A DNA stretch of 5,410 nt, from contig JAQCHR010000295.1 of NCBI GenBank assembly GCA_027619655.1, forward strand, positions 1 to 5,410. The letters run 5' to 3'. This document shows positions 1-5,410 of the stretch, in pieces. The DNA comes from Pseudomonadota bacterium. GTDB taxonomy: Bacteria > Pseudomonadota > Alphaproteobacteria > UBA8366 > GCA-2717185. The notes under the pieces are model-generated. The model did not search any database. It worked only from the letters and a program-made list of their open reading frames with translations, and was not told where the DNA came from. Positions within the stretch are counted from its first letter, which is position 1, and each line of letters opens with the position of its first letter. Made by a program: the position numbers and the translations under genes.

Positions 1-1242
1 GCGGCCGGCAGCGTGCTGCTGCTGCCGGGCGGGCCGAATGGCGCATCCGGCGTGCTGGCCGGCGTGGAGGGCGATAACGATATCTGGTCGTGGAGCGCGA
101 TCAGCGGAAAACTGCCGGCCGGGCGCTACAAGCTGGCCCGCGAGCCGAAAGCCAGCACCGCCACGCAACTGGCGCTCGGCTGGGGCCTTGCCGCCTATGG
201 CTTCGACCGCTACGGCAAGGAACGCAAGCCGCATCCGCAACTGGTGTGGCCGCAGAAGGCGGACAAGGGGTCGGTGGAGGCCACCGTCAGCGCAACCTTC
301 CTGGTGCGCGACCTGATCAACACGCCGGCGTCCGATATGGGACCGGAAGAACTGGCGGCGGCGGCGCGCACGCTGGCCCGCGAATTCAAGGCAAAATTCA
401 AAACCATTGTCGGCGACGACCTGCTGAAACAGAATTTTCCGGCGATCCACGCGGTCGGCCGGGCATCGACCCGCGCGCCCCAGTTGATCGATTTTACCTG
501 GGGCAACGCCAAACACCCGAAGGTGACGCTGGTCGGCAAGGGCGTGTGCTTCGATACGGGCGGACTGGACCTCAAGCCCGCTTCCGGCATGCTGCGGATG
601 AAGAAGGACATGGGCGGCGCCGCGCATGTCCTTGGCCTGGCCCGGATGATCATGATGGCCAAACTGCCGATCCGGCTGCGGGTGCTGATTCCCGCCGTGG
701 AAAACAGCGTATCGGGGAATGCCTACCGGCCGCTCGATATCATCACGACGCGCAAGGGCATCAAGATCGAAATCGGCAATACGGATGCCGAAGGGCGGGT
801 CGTCCTGTCCGATGCGCTGGCGCTGGCGGCGACCGAGAAGCCGGAAATGATCCTCGATTTCGCCACCCTGACCGGGGCGGCACGGATCGCCCTTGGGCCG
901 AGCCTGCCGGCGATGTTCACCAATGACGACAAGCTGGCGGACGAATTCAGCAAATGCGGGACCGCGGCGGACGATCCGGTCTGGCGCCTGCCGTTGTGGC
1001 AGCCTTACAAAAAGATGATCGAAAGCTCGGTCGGCGATATCGTCAATACCGGCAATTCGCCGCAGGGCGGCGCGATCACAGCGGCCCTGTTCCTGGAAGC
1101 CTTCGTCGAGGACACCATCCCCTGGGCGCATTTCGACGTCATGGCCTGGAACAATTCCTCGACACCGGGCAAACCGGAAGGCGGCGAGGCGATGGGCATG
1201 CGGGCCGCATTCGACGTGATCGCGGGACGTTACGGCAAGTAG
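1..1242 (+). CDS. M17 leucyl aminopeptidase family protein (5' end outside window)
   Basis: Cytosolic metallo-aminopeptidase of the M17 family, which removes N-terminal residues from peptides with a two-metal centre. The frame is open from base 1, so the gene starts upstream. The GTG at 13 is internal, and perhaps 40-60 residues are missing compared with the usual 450-500. Numbering from that GTG, the metal and catalytic residues are all present: K176 in VGKG, D181 in CFDTGG, K188 in LKP, D199 in KKDMGG, then D258, E260 and R262 in NTDAEGR. The C-terminal part has the family's TLTGAARIALGP and GGAITAALFLE stretches. The region before about residue 100 is the variable N-terminal domain, and the catalytic domain follows. 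The signature reads NTDAEGRVV where the classic form is NTDAEGRL. The gene ends in TAG and overlaps the convergent HAD gene by 13 bp. The family is clear, but the peptide specificity is not, and PepA-type DNA binding cannot be inferred. Confidence 0.95.
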   Translation, partial: AAGSVLLLPGGPNGASGVLAGVEGDNDIWSWSAISGKLPAGRYKLAREPKASTATQLALGWGLAAYGFDRYGKERKPHPQLVWPQKADKGSVEATVSATFLVRDLINTPASDMGPEELAAAARTLAREFKAKFKTIVGDDLLKQNFPAIHAVGRASTRAPQLIDFTWGNAKHPKVTLVGKGVCFDTGGLDLKPASGMLRMKKDMGGAAHVLGLARMIMMAKLPIRLRVLIPAVENSVSGNAYRPLDIITTRKGIKIEIGNTDAEGRVVLSDALALAATEKPEMILDFATLTGAARIALGPSLPAMFTNDDKLADEFSKCGTAADDPVWRLPLWQPYKKMIESSVGDIVNTGNSPQGGAITAALFLEAFVEDTIPWAHFDVMAWNNSSTPGKPEGGEAMGMRAAFDVIAGRYGK

Positions 1243-1892
1243 CGGGCAAGCAGGCCGGGCAGCAGCGCCATGTCGCCGAAGATTTCGGTGGCGCCGCTGG
1301 CGCGCAGTTTTTCGTCATGACCGTCCAGGATATGGCCGCCGCCCGTGAACCCCTGCACGGATATGCCGGCGGCGACCGCCGCCTGAACGCCCGGCAGGCT
1401 GTCCTCGATGACGATACAGTCGGACGGGGCAACGCCCATGCGATCCGCCGCGTAGAGGAACAGGTCCGGCGCCGGCTTGCCCCGCGCCACCATCGTGGCG
1501 CTGAACAGTGCGTCGGACGGGAAGTAATCAATCAGTCCGGTCGTGCGCAGGGATCGTTCGATGCGCTGCGGCGCAGAAGACGAGGCGACACAGCGCCGCC
1601 CGTCATGCCCGGCCAGCACCTCGGCGACACCGGCAATGGCCCGCAATGTCGTGTCAAAGACCCGGCTGACTTCCGAGCGGTGCCGATGCACGAAATCCGG
1701 CGGAAGTTGCCGCCCGGTTTCCGCCTCCACATGCGCGACCAGGCTTTGCATACTCATGCCGGCGTAGCGTGTGATCGACGTCTTCGTGTCTATCGGATGG
1801 CCCCAGGCGGTGAGCGCCGCCGCCAGGATGCGGTTGGATTCAAGTTCGCTGTCCACCAGCACGCCGTCGCAATCGAAGATCACCAGGGTCAT
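1230..1892 (-). CDS. HAD-superfamily phosphatase, 6-phosphogluconate phosphatase (YieH)-like
   Basis: A 220-residue HAD hydrolase of the beta-phosphoglucomutase/phosphatase group, acting through an aspartyl-phosphate on a small phosphorylated metabolite in the cytosol. Motif I is IFDCDGVLVDSE with nucleophile D7 and acid/base D9. An alpha-helical cap covers roughly residues 15-85. Motif II is the serine run S104-S106, motif III is K139 in RGKPAPD, and motif IV is E163-D164 in IVIEDSLPG. The DCDG-type motif I and the VFDTTLRAI and YFPSDALFS stretches resemble E. coli YieH, so 6-phosphogluconate or a similar sugar phosphate is a reasonable but unproven substrate. The ATG at 1892-1890 overlaps the exporter stop as ATGA. 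The ribosome site before it is poor, which fits translational coupling. The frame stays open far upstream, but that extension has no family resemblance and motif I must be near the N-terminus. It is the last gene of a three-gene operon. Confidence 0.92.
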   Translation of the reverse strand: MTLVIFDCDGVLVDSELESNRILAAALTAWGHPIDTKTSITRYAGMSMQSLVAHVEAETGRQLPPDFVHRHRSEVSRVFDTTLRAIAGVAEVLAGHDGRRCVASSSAPQRIERSLRTTGLIDYFPSDALFSATMVARGKPAPDLFLYAADRMGVAPSDCIVIEDSLPGVQAAVAAGISVQGFTGGGHILDGHDEKLRASGATEIFGDMALLPGLLARYLP

Positions 1893-2773
1893 GCGGCCAC
1901 CCGACGCCGCCGGAACATATCGTGCGATGCTAGTATGGCCCCGCCGACGATGAGCGCGCAGGCGGCAAACACCACGCCGCTGGCGGGCGCCTGACCGAAC
2001 GCGACAAGCAGGAGCGTGGAAATCAGCGGCGCACAATAGGCGCAAACGCCAAGCGCCCGGATGTTCCCATGCTTCATGCCCACATCCCAGACGAAGAAAG
2101 CCGCGCCGACGGGCCCGAGGCCCAGCCCCAGCACGGCCAGCCATTCGCCCGTATCGGCGGGCCATACCGTTGTCTCGAAGGTAAAATGCGCCCCATAGCC
2201 GAGCAGTGCGGAGACCCCGCAGAACCAGCCCACCGTATCGGTCGGCACCGCGGCGAAGCGGCGGCTGAGGACCGAATAACCGGACCAGGTCAGCGCGCAG
2301 GCCAGCGCCGCCAGATAACCCGCCGTGAATTCCGCCCGAAATCCGATCCGGCCGCCATCGGTCACCAGCAGCACGCATCCCGCCAGCCCGGCAAGGGCGC
2401 CCGCGGCATGCCACCAGCGCAGCCGCTCTCCCGGCAGCGCCGCCGAGAAGACGACAATCAGCAGCGGCCACAGATAGTTGATCAGGTTGGCTTCGACAGC
2501 GGGCGCGTTGCGCAGCGCCATGAAATAAAAGAAGTGATAGCCGAACAGTCCGCCGACACCGAGCAACCAGACCGGCGCGCCTTGCCGGATATGGGCGCAC
2601 AGACTTTCCCCCCGCGCCAGCCATTTCGCCAGCGCCAATGCGAAGGCGACGGTGAACGACATGGCGACCAGCTGGAACGGCGGGATGGCGCCGGTCCAGG
2701 TCGTGAAGATCGCCAGCGACCCCCACATCAGCACCGCTGTCGCGCCGATAACCGTCGCCCGGGTCGTTGTCAT
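1889..2773 (-). CDS. DMT/EamA-family exporter, YddG-like (aromatic amino acid exporter type)
   Basis: A 294-residue inner-membrane transporter of the drug/metabolite transporter superfamily. Hydrophobic segments lie near residues 5-27, 33-53, 66-88, 95-113, 121-138, 149-168, 180-200, 210-230, 241-260 and 266-283, giving the usual ten helices from two five-helix EamA repeats. The stretches EANLINYLWPLLIV (94-107) and WDVGMKHGN (229-237) line up with the corresponding places in E. coli YddG, which exports aromatic amino acids and related compounds. Actual cargo is unknown. The short basic C-terminus (RRRR near 288-291) fits a cytoplasmic tail. The ATG at 2773 is chosen because it begins the first helix and lies 2 bp after the Nudix stop (TGACCATG). 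Starting at the in-frame ATG at 2908 would overlap the Nudix gene by 133 bp and add a non-conserved leader. The stop overlaps the HAD start by 4 bp, so this is the middle gene of the operon. Confidence 0.93.
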   Translation of the reverse strand: MTTTRATVIGATAVLMWGSLAIFTTWTGAIPPFQLVAMSFTVAFALALAKWLARGESLCAHIRQGAPVWLLGVGGLFGYHFFYFMALRNAPAVEANLINYLWPLLIVVFSAALPGERLRWWHAAGALAGLAGCVLLVTDGGRIGFRAEFTAGYLAALACALTWSGYSVLSRRFAAVPTDTVGWFCGVSALLGYGAHFTFETTVWPADTGEWLAVLGLGLGPVGAAFFVWDVGMKHGNIRALGVCAYCAPLISTLLLVAFGQAPASGVVFAACALIVGGAILASHDMFRRRRVAA

Positions 2774-2775
2774 GG

Positions 2776-3201
2776 TCACCGCGATGCAGCCGACATCTGG
2801 ATCGCCCGCGCGGTTTCCGTCCACAGTTTGTATTCGTCGATTTCGTCCAGCCCGACCCAGCGCACCCCCATCGCATCGTCCCCGGCGACCGGGGTGCCTG
2901 ATTGCCACTCCGCGGTAAAATCGATCAGCGTGTATTGCAGCCGGATGCGGCCGTCATCGTCGCGGGCAATCGTGTCGAACACATCGATCAGGCCTTTGAC
3001 CTCGATCTCGACGCCGGTCTCCTCGCGGATCTCGCGGGCCGCCGTTTCGCGCACGGTTTCGCCCAGTTCCTGCGCGCCGCCCGGCAGGCTCCAGGACCCG
3101 CGGCGTGGCGGCTTGCCCCGCTGGATCAGCAGGAACTTGTCCTCCCGCCAGACAACGACGCCGACACCGACAATCGGCCGCTCCGGATATTCACGCGACA
3201 T
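2776..3201 (-). CDS. Nudix hydrolase (ADP-ribose pyrophosphatase-like, COG1051 type)
   Basis: A 141-residue single-domain Nudix hydrolase, which cleaves a nucleoside diphosphate linked to another moiety using Mg2+ or Mn2+. The Nudix box at residues 42-64 fits the consensus GX5EX7REUXEEXGU exactly: G42, E48, R56-E57, I58, E60-E61, G63 and V64. It is preceded by RGSWSLPGG, typical of ADP-ribose pyrophosphatase-like members. The N-terminal strand VGVGVVVWRED is the usual first strand of the fold, and WVGLDEIDEYKL near the C-terminus is the usual last helix region. Substrate cannot be fixed from sequence; ADP-ribose, oxidised nucleotides or another NDP-X are possible. Start ATG at 3201-3199 has a GAAGGGG ribosome site 6 nt upstream. 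It is the first gene of the operon, reading away from the aldo/keto reductase gene, with the exporter 2 bp downstream. Confidence 0.94.
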   Translation of the reverse strand: MSREYPERPIVGVGVVVWREDKFLLIQRGKPPRRGSWSLPGGAQELGETVRETAAREIREETGVEIEVKGLIDVFDTIARDDDGRIRLQYTLIDFTAEWQSGTPVAGDDAMGVRWVGLDEIDEYKLWTETARAIQMSAASR

Positions 3202-3207
3202 GCCGTT

Positions 3208-3214
3208 CCCCTTC
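3208..3214 (-). promoter_or_regulatory. Ribosome binding site of the Nudix gene
   Basis: Read on the minus strand this is GAAGGGG, with a 6-nt spacer to the ATG at 3201. It supports that ATG as the start of the operon's first gene. Confidence 0.6.
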
Positions 3215-3226
3215 TCTGCCCCGAAT

Positions 3227-3255
3227 CCTTTACACGCCGCCGCATCGGATCACAA
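3227..3255 (-). promoter_or_regulatory. Weak candidate sigma70-type promoter for the Nudix-exporter-HAD operon
   Basis: On the minus strand TTGTGA (3255-3250) is followed by 17 nt and TAAAGG (3232-3227). The -35 match is fair and the spacing ideal, but the -10 agrees with TATAAT at only three of six positions. A promoter for this operon is expected in this gap because it is the only non-coding stretch upstream of the Nudix gene. The exact site is uncertain. Confidence 0.3.
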
Positions 3256-3257
3256 CT

Positions 3258-3286
3258 TTGCCGACGCGGGCACCGCAGGATAGAAT
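3258..3286 (+). promoter_or_regulatory. Candidate sigma70-type promoter for the aldo/keto reductase operon
   Basis: TTGCCG (3258-3263) and TAGAAT (3281-3286) are separated by exactly 17 nt; the -35 matches TTGACA at four of six positions and the -10 matches TATAAT at five of six. Transcription would begin near 3292-3294 and give a leader of about 50 nt before the ATG at 3344. A small possible hairpin (3288-3292 pairing with 3300-3304) lies at the start of that leader and is probably incidental. No clear operator repeat is seen. Confidence 0.5.
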
Positions 3287-3332
3287 GGCGCCAGCCCCGG
3301 GCGCATTCGCCGTCCGAACCGAACTGATGAAC

Positions 3333-3336
3333 AGGA
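3333..3336 (+). promoter_or_regulatory. Ribosome binding site deciding the aldo/keto reductase start
   Basis: AGGA lies 7 nt before the ATG at 3344. For the alternative in-frame GTG at 3338 the spacer would be a single base, too short for initiation. This favours ATG 3344 over GTG 3338. Confidence 0.6.
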
Positions 3337-3343
3337 TGTGGAT

Positions 3344-4354
3344 ATGGAATATCGGAACCTTGGCCGCAGCGGCCTGATGGTGTCGCCGCTTTGCATCGGC
3401 ACCATGCTGTTTGGCGGATTGACGAACAAAAAGACCGCCGACGCGATTCTCGGCTCGGCGCGCGACGCGGGAATCAATTTCATCGATTCGGCAAGCAGCT
3501 ATACCGGCGGCAAATCGGAATCGATGATCGGCGAACTGCTGGCGAAAGACCGCGACAAATGGGTCCTGGCAACCAAAGGCGGCTCGCAGATCGGACCGGG
3601 GCCGTATGACCGGGGCATCAGCCGCAAGGCGTTGATGAAGTTCCTCGACGACAGCCTGACACGGCTGAAGACCGATTATATCGACCTGTATTACCTGCAT
3701 AAGGACGAGGAAGACCGGGGGCTGGAGGAAGCGGTCGCCACCGTCGGCGACATGATCCGGTCCGGCAAGATCCGCTACTGGGGCATCTCCAACTACCGGG
3801 GCTGGCGCCATGCAGAAATCGTGCATATCGCGGACAGGCTGGGTGTCCCCCGGCCAGCGGCGAGCCAGCCCTATTACAACGCGATGAACCGGATGCCGGA
3901 AAACGATATTCTGCCGGCCTGCGCCCATCACGGCATCGGCGTCGTGCCCTATTCGCCGCTGGCGCGGGGCGTGCTGACCGGGAAATACGATCCGAAGGCG
4001 GCACCCGACAAGGATTCCCGCGCCGGCCGCGAAGACCGGCGCATGATGGAAACCGAATTCCGACCCGAATCGCTGAAGATGGCGCAGAAGATCCGCAAGC
4101 ATGCGGAATCACGCGGCATGACGGCGGTCTCCTTCGCCTTCCTGTGGATCCTGCACAATCCGATCATCACCGCCGCCGTGGCGGGGCCGCGCACGCTGGA
4201 ACACTGGAAGTCCTATCTCGACATCTTCAATCACGAGTTCACAGCGGAAGACGAAGCCCTGGTTGATTCGATGGTGGCGTCCGGCCACCCCTCGACCCCC
4301 GGCTATAACGATCCGCAATACCCGATCCTCGGCCGCCCGACAGGAGCACAGTAA
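3344..4354 (+). CDS. Aldo/keto reductase family oxidoreductase
   Basis: A 336-residue cytosolic NAD(P)H-dependent oxidoreductase of the aldo/keto reductase superfamily (COG0667 type, TIM barrel), interconverting a carbonyl compound and an alcohol. The start MEYRNLGRSGL is the standard N-terminal strand pair of the family. The catalytic tetrad is complete: D48 in FIDSA, Y53 in SSYTGG, K78 in ATKGG and H119 in YYLHKDEED. Cofactor-binding parts follow as PYSPLARGVLTGKY (202-215) and AGPRTLEHW (280-288), the latter where most relatives have a G-x-R-x-x-E pattern. Length is normal for the group. The GTG at 3338 would add two residues but has no usable ribosome site. The stop TAA abuts the ATG of the CMD-family gene, so the two are co-translated. 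Substrate is unknown; the complete tetrad argues for an active enzyme rather than a channel beta-subunit relative. Confidence 0.94.
   Translation: MEYRNLGRSGLMVSPLCIGTMLFGGLTNKKTADAILGSARDAGINFIDSASSYTGGKSESMIGELLAKDRDKWVLATKGGSQIGPGPYDRGISRKALMKFLDDSLTRLKTDYIDLYYLHKDEEDRGLEEAVATVGDMIRSGKIRYWGISNYRGWRHAEIVHIADRLGVPRPAASQPYYNAMNRMPENDILPACAHHGIGVVPYSPLARGVLTGKYDPKAAPDKDSRAGREDRRMMETEFRPESLKMAQKIRKHAESRGMTAVSFAFLWILHNPIITAAVAGPRTLEHWKSYLDIFNHEFTAEDEALVDSMVASGHPSTPGYNDPQYPILGRPTGAQ
4342..4346 (+). promoter_or_regulatory. Ribosome binding site of the CMD-family gene, inside the reductase gene
   Basis: AGGAG lies within the last codons of the aldo/keto reductase gene, 8 nt before the ATG at 4355. 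The CMD-family protein therefore has a good site of its own as well as being positioned for coupling. Confidence 0.65.
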
Positions 4355-4909
4355 ATGGCACGCCTTCCCTATCTCGACGAAGCCGACCTCAAGCCGGAAG
4401 ACCGCGACCTGCTGAAACGGCCGATCAACCTGCACCGCATGCATGCGCACAGCCCGGGCATGGCGCGCCCCTTCACGGCGCTGGGCCATCACATCCGCTA
4501 CGGCAGCACGCTGGACCCGCGCCTGCGGGAACTGGCCATCCTGCAGGTCGGCTACCTGACGAAGAGCCCGTACGAATACAGCCACCATCTGAAAATCGGC
4601 AAGGATTTCGGCGTCACCGTCGAAGACCTGGCGGCGATCGAAACCGAAACCAATGGCGGCACCAGCAGCCTGCCGGAACTGGACCGGGCGGTGCTGCGGG
4701 CGGCGCGGGAAATGACCGAGGGGCTGAAGGCCTCCGACGAAACCTTCGCCACGCTGCAGGCGCATTTCAGCAACGAGCATCTGGTGGACCTGATCACCAT
4801 CATCGCCTTTTACAACGGGGTCGTGCGCTTCCTGGCGACGATGGATGTCGATGTGGAACCGGGGTCCAGCTACGAAGCGGAAATCCTCGCGCATCCCCTG
4901 CCGGAATAG
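4355..4909 (+). CDS. Carboxymuconolactone decarboxylase (CMD)-family protein, cysteine-free
   Basis: A 184-residue, mostly helical cytosolic protein of the CMD/AhpD-like superfamily. The core RLRELAILQVGYLTKSPYEY followed by HH (residues 56-78) is the family's signature helix pair, with E74 and H77/H78 where catalytic or ligand residues lie. The helix after it (LKIGKDFGVTVEDLAAIE) and the later pair at about 105-160 (LDRAVLRAAREMTEG; FYNGVVRFLATM) complete the usual fold. The AhpD-type CxxC is missing; the place is taken by YEYSHH and the whole protein has no cysteine, so thiol peroxidase chemistry is excluded. It is closer to the YExxxH group, whose members mostly have unknown function, and true 4-carboxymuconolactone decarboxylase activity should not be assumed, since no protocatechuate-pathway genes are nearby. 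It starts right after the reductase stop and probably works on the same compound or its product. Confidence 0.9.
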   Translation: MARLPYLDEADLKPEDRDLLKRPINLHRMHAHSPGMARPFTALGHHIRYGSTLDPRLRELAILQVGYLTKSPYEYSHHLKIGKDFGVTVEDLAAIETETNGGTSSLPELDRAVLRAAREMTEGLKASDETFATLQAHFSNEHLVDLITIIAFYNGVVRFLATMDVDVEPGSSYEAEILAHPLPE

Positions 4910-4914
4910 CACGG

Positions 4915-5410
4915 TCAGGTCATGTACTGGCCGCCATTGGCGGTCAGGGTGACCCCGGTCAGGAAATCCGATTCCGGCGCAACAAGGAACATGACGCAGC
5001 GGGCGATGTCTTCCGCCGTGCCCAGCCGGCCGACGGGGATCAAGGGCAGCAGCTTTTCCTCGATCACGCCGCGGTCCAGCGAATGCAGCATGCCGGTATC
5101 GATATGGCCTGGCGCGATGCAGTTGACGGTGATCCCGCGTCCCGCCCCTTCCAGCGCCAGCGCCTTGGTGAAGCCGATGATCCCGGCCTTGGCGGCGGCG
5201 TAGTTCGCCTGCCCGGGGTTCCCGGAGAGGCCAACCACGGACGTGATGTTGATGATCCGTCCCCAGCGCTCCCGGACCATCGGACGTAGCGCCGCCTTGG
5301 AGGCCAGGAAGGTGCCGCGCAGGTTCGTCGCGAGGACGTCATCCCATTGCTGTTCAGACATCCGCATCACCAGCGTGTCTGCTGTCATCCCGGCGTTGTT
5401 CACCAGAATG
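4915..5410 (-). CDS. fabG: FabG-type 3-oxoacyl-ACP reductase, short-chain dehydrogenase (5' end outside window)
   Basis: C-terminal two thirds of a classical short-chain dehydrogenase; the reading frame runs off the right edge at ILVNNAG, so about 80-90 N-terminal residues with the TGxxxGIG cofactor loop are not seen. FabG reduces 3-oxoacyl-ACP with NADPH in fatty acid elongation. The catalytic residues are present: Asn in LATNL (codon 5325-5323), Ser in NITSVVG (5241-5239), Tyr (5202-5200) and Lys (5190-5188) in YAAAK. The stretch GNPGQANYAAAKAG, the PVGRLGTAEDIA motif and the ending NGGQYMT follow E. coli FabG closely and differ from PhbB-type acetoacetyl-CoA reductases. No fabD or acpP is in view, since its upstream side is outside the window, so a FabG paralogue acting on another substrate remains possible. 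The gene converges on the CMD gene, with 5 bp between stops and no terminator hairpin with a T run. Confidence 0.85.
   Translation of the reverse strand, partial: ILVNNAGMTADTLVMRMSEQQWDDVLATNLRGTFLASKAALRPMVRERWGRIINITSVVGLSGNPGQANYAAAKAGIIGFTKALALEGAGRGITVNCIAPGHIDTGMLHSLDRGVIEEKLLPLIPVGRLGTAEDIARCVMFLVAPESDFLTGVTLTANGGQYMT

Noticed and set aside
954..1994. 346-residue plus-strand reading frame across the end of M17 and the HAD gene
   Set aside because: It is a shadow: first half is the M17 gene in the wrong frame and the second is antisense to the HAD motifs; arginine-rich and without family likeness.
1893..2876. Open frame continuing upstream of the HAD gene on the minus strand, giving a 548-residue reading frame through the exporter gene
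   Set aside because: The HAD motif I must sit near the N-terminus, and the upstream part is an out-of-frame reading of the exporter, rich in R, G and A with no domain. Such long shadows are usual in GC-rich DNA.
2774..2908. N-terminal extension of the exporter to an ATG at 2908
   Set aside because: It would overlap the Nudix gene by 133 bp and add a basic, non-conserved leader. The ATG at 2773 starts right at the first transmembrane helix and just after the Nudix stop.
2069..3283. 404-residue plus-strand reading frame antisense to the exporter and Nudix genes
   Set aside because: Composition is dominated by R, Q, P, G and H with no recognisable domain, while the opposite strand has two clear families.
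3327..3377. Small reading frame starting at the ATG at 3327 and overlapping the reductase start (16 codons)
   Set aside because: No clear ribosome site and no evidence of conservation; most of it is the reductase N-terminus in another frame. A leader peptide cannot be argued from this.
3230..4102. 290-residue minus-strand reading frame antisense to the aldo/keto reductase
   Set aside because: The plus strand carries a complete aldo/keto reductase with catalytic tetrad; the antisense frame has no domain and no ribosome site that I can see.
4109..4912. 267-residue minus-strand reading frame antisense to the CMD-family gene
   Set aside because: No recognisable domain, and it runs opposite to a clear CMD-family protein that has a good ribosome site.
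4931..4943. Near-palindrome CCGCCA-T-TGGCGG close to the CMD/FabG junction
   Set aside because: A one-base loop cannot make a terminator hairpin, no T run follows, and the bases encode the conserved NGG near the FabG C-terminus.

Overview
The window looks like an ordinary piece of a GC-rich proteobacterial chromosome (roughly 60-65% G+C by eye). It is packed with genes and has only one intergenic gap of any size (142 bp). The gene families, Shine-Dalgarno-type ribosome sites and very short gene spacing fit an alphaproteobacterium, perhaps Rhodospirillales-like. That placement is an inference from style and was not tested. There are no mobile elements, CRISPR arrays, RNA genes or phage genes that I can support.

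Layout, left to right: (1) the 3' nine-tenths or so of an M17 (leucyl aminopeptidase family) metallopeptidase gene on the + strand, cut by the left edge. (2) A three-gene block on the - strand, transcribed right to left: Nudix hydrolase (3201 to 2776), ten-helix DMT/EamA exporter of the YddG type (2773 to 1889) and HAD-family sugar-phosphate phosphatase (1892 to 1230). These genes are separated by 2 bp and then overlap by 4 bp, so they are almost surely one translationally coupled operon. The last gene runs 13 bp into the end of the M17 gene. (3) A 142-bp divergent regulatory region (3202-3343). (4) A two-gene + strand operon: aldo/keto reductase (3344-4354) followed with no gap by a carboxymuconolactone decarboxylase-family protein (4355-4909). 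(5) The 3' part of a FabG-type short-chain dehydrogenase on the - strand, cut by the right edge and ending 5 bp from the previous gene.

How the genes work together: the Nudix-exporter-HAD operon combines two small-molecule clean-up hydrolases with an amino-acid-type exporter, which suggests metabolite housekeeping or overflow control. The reductase plus CMD-family pair looks like a small redox or catabolic module of unknown substrate. Neither link can be proven from sequence alone. I found no convincing novel system here. The points most worth a second look are the cysteine-free CMD protein coupled to the reductase, the tight Nudix-exporter-HAD operon and the back-to-back promoter candidates between the two operons.
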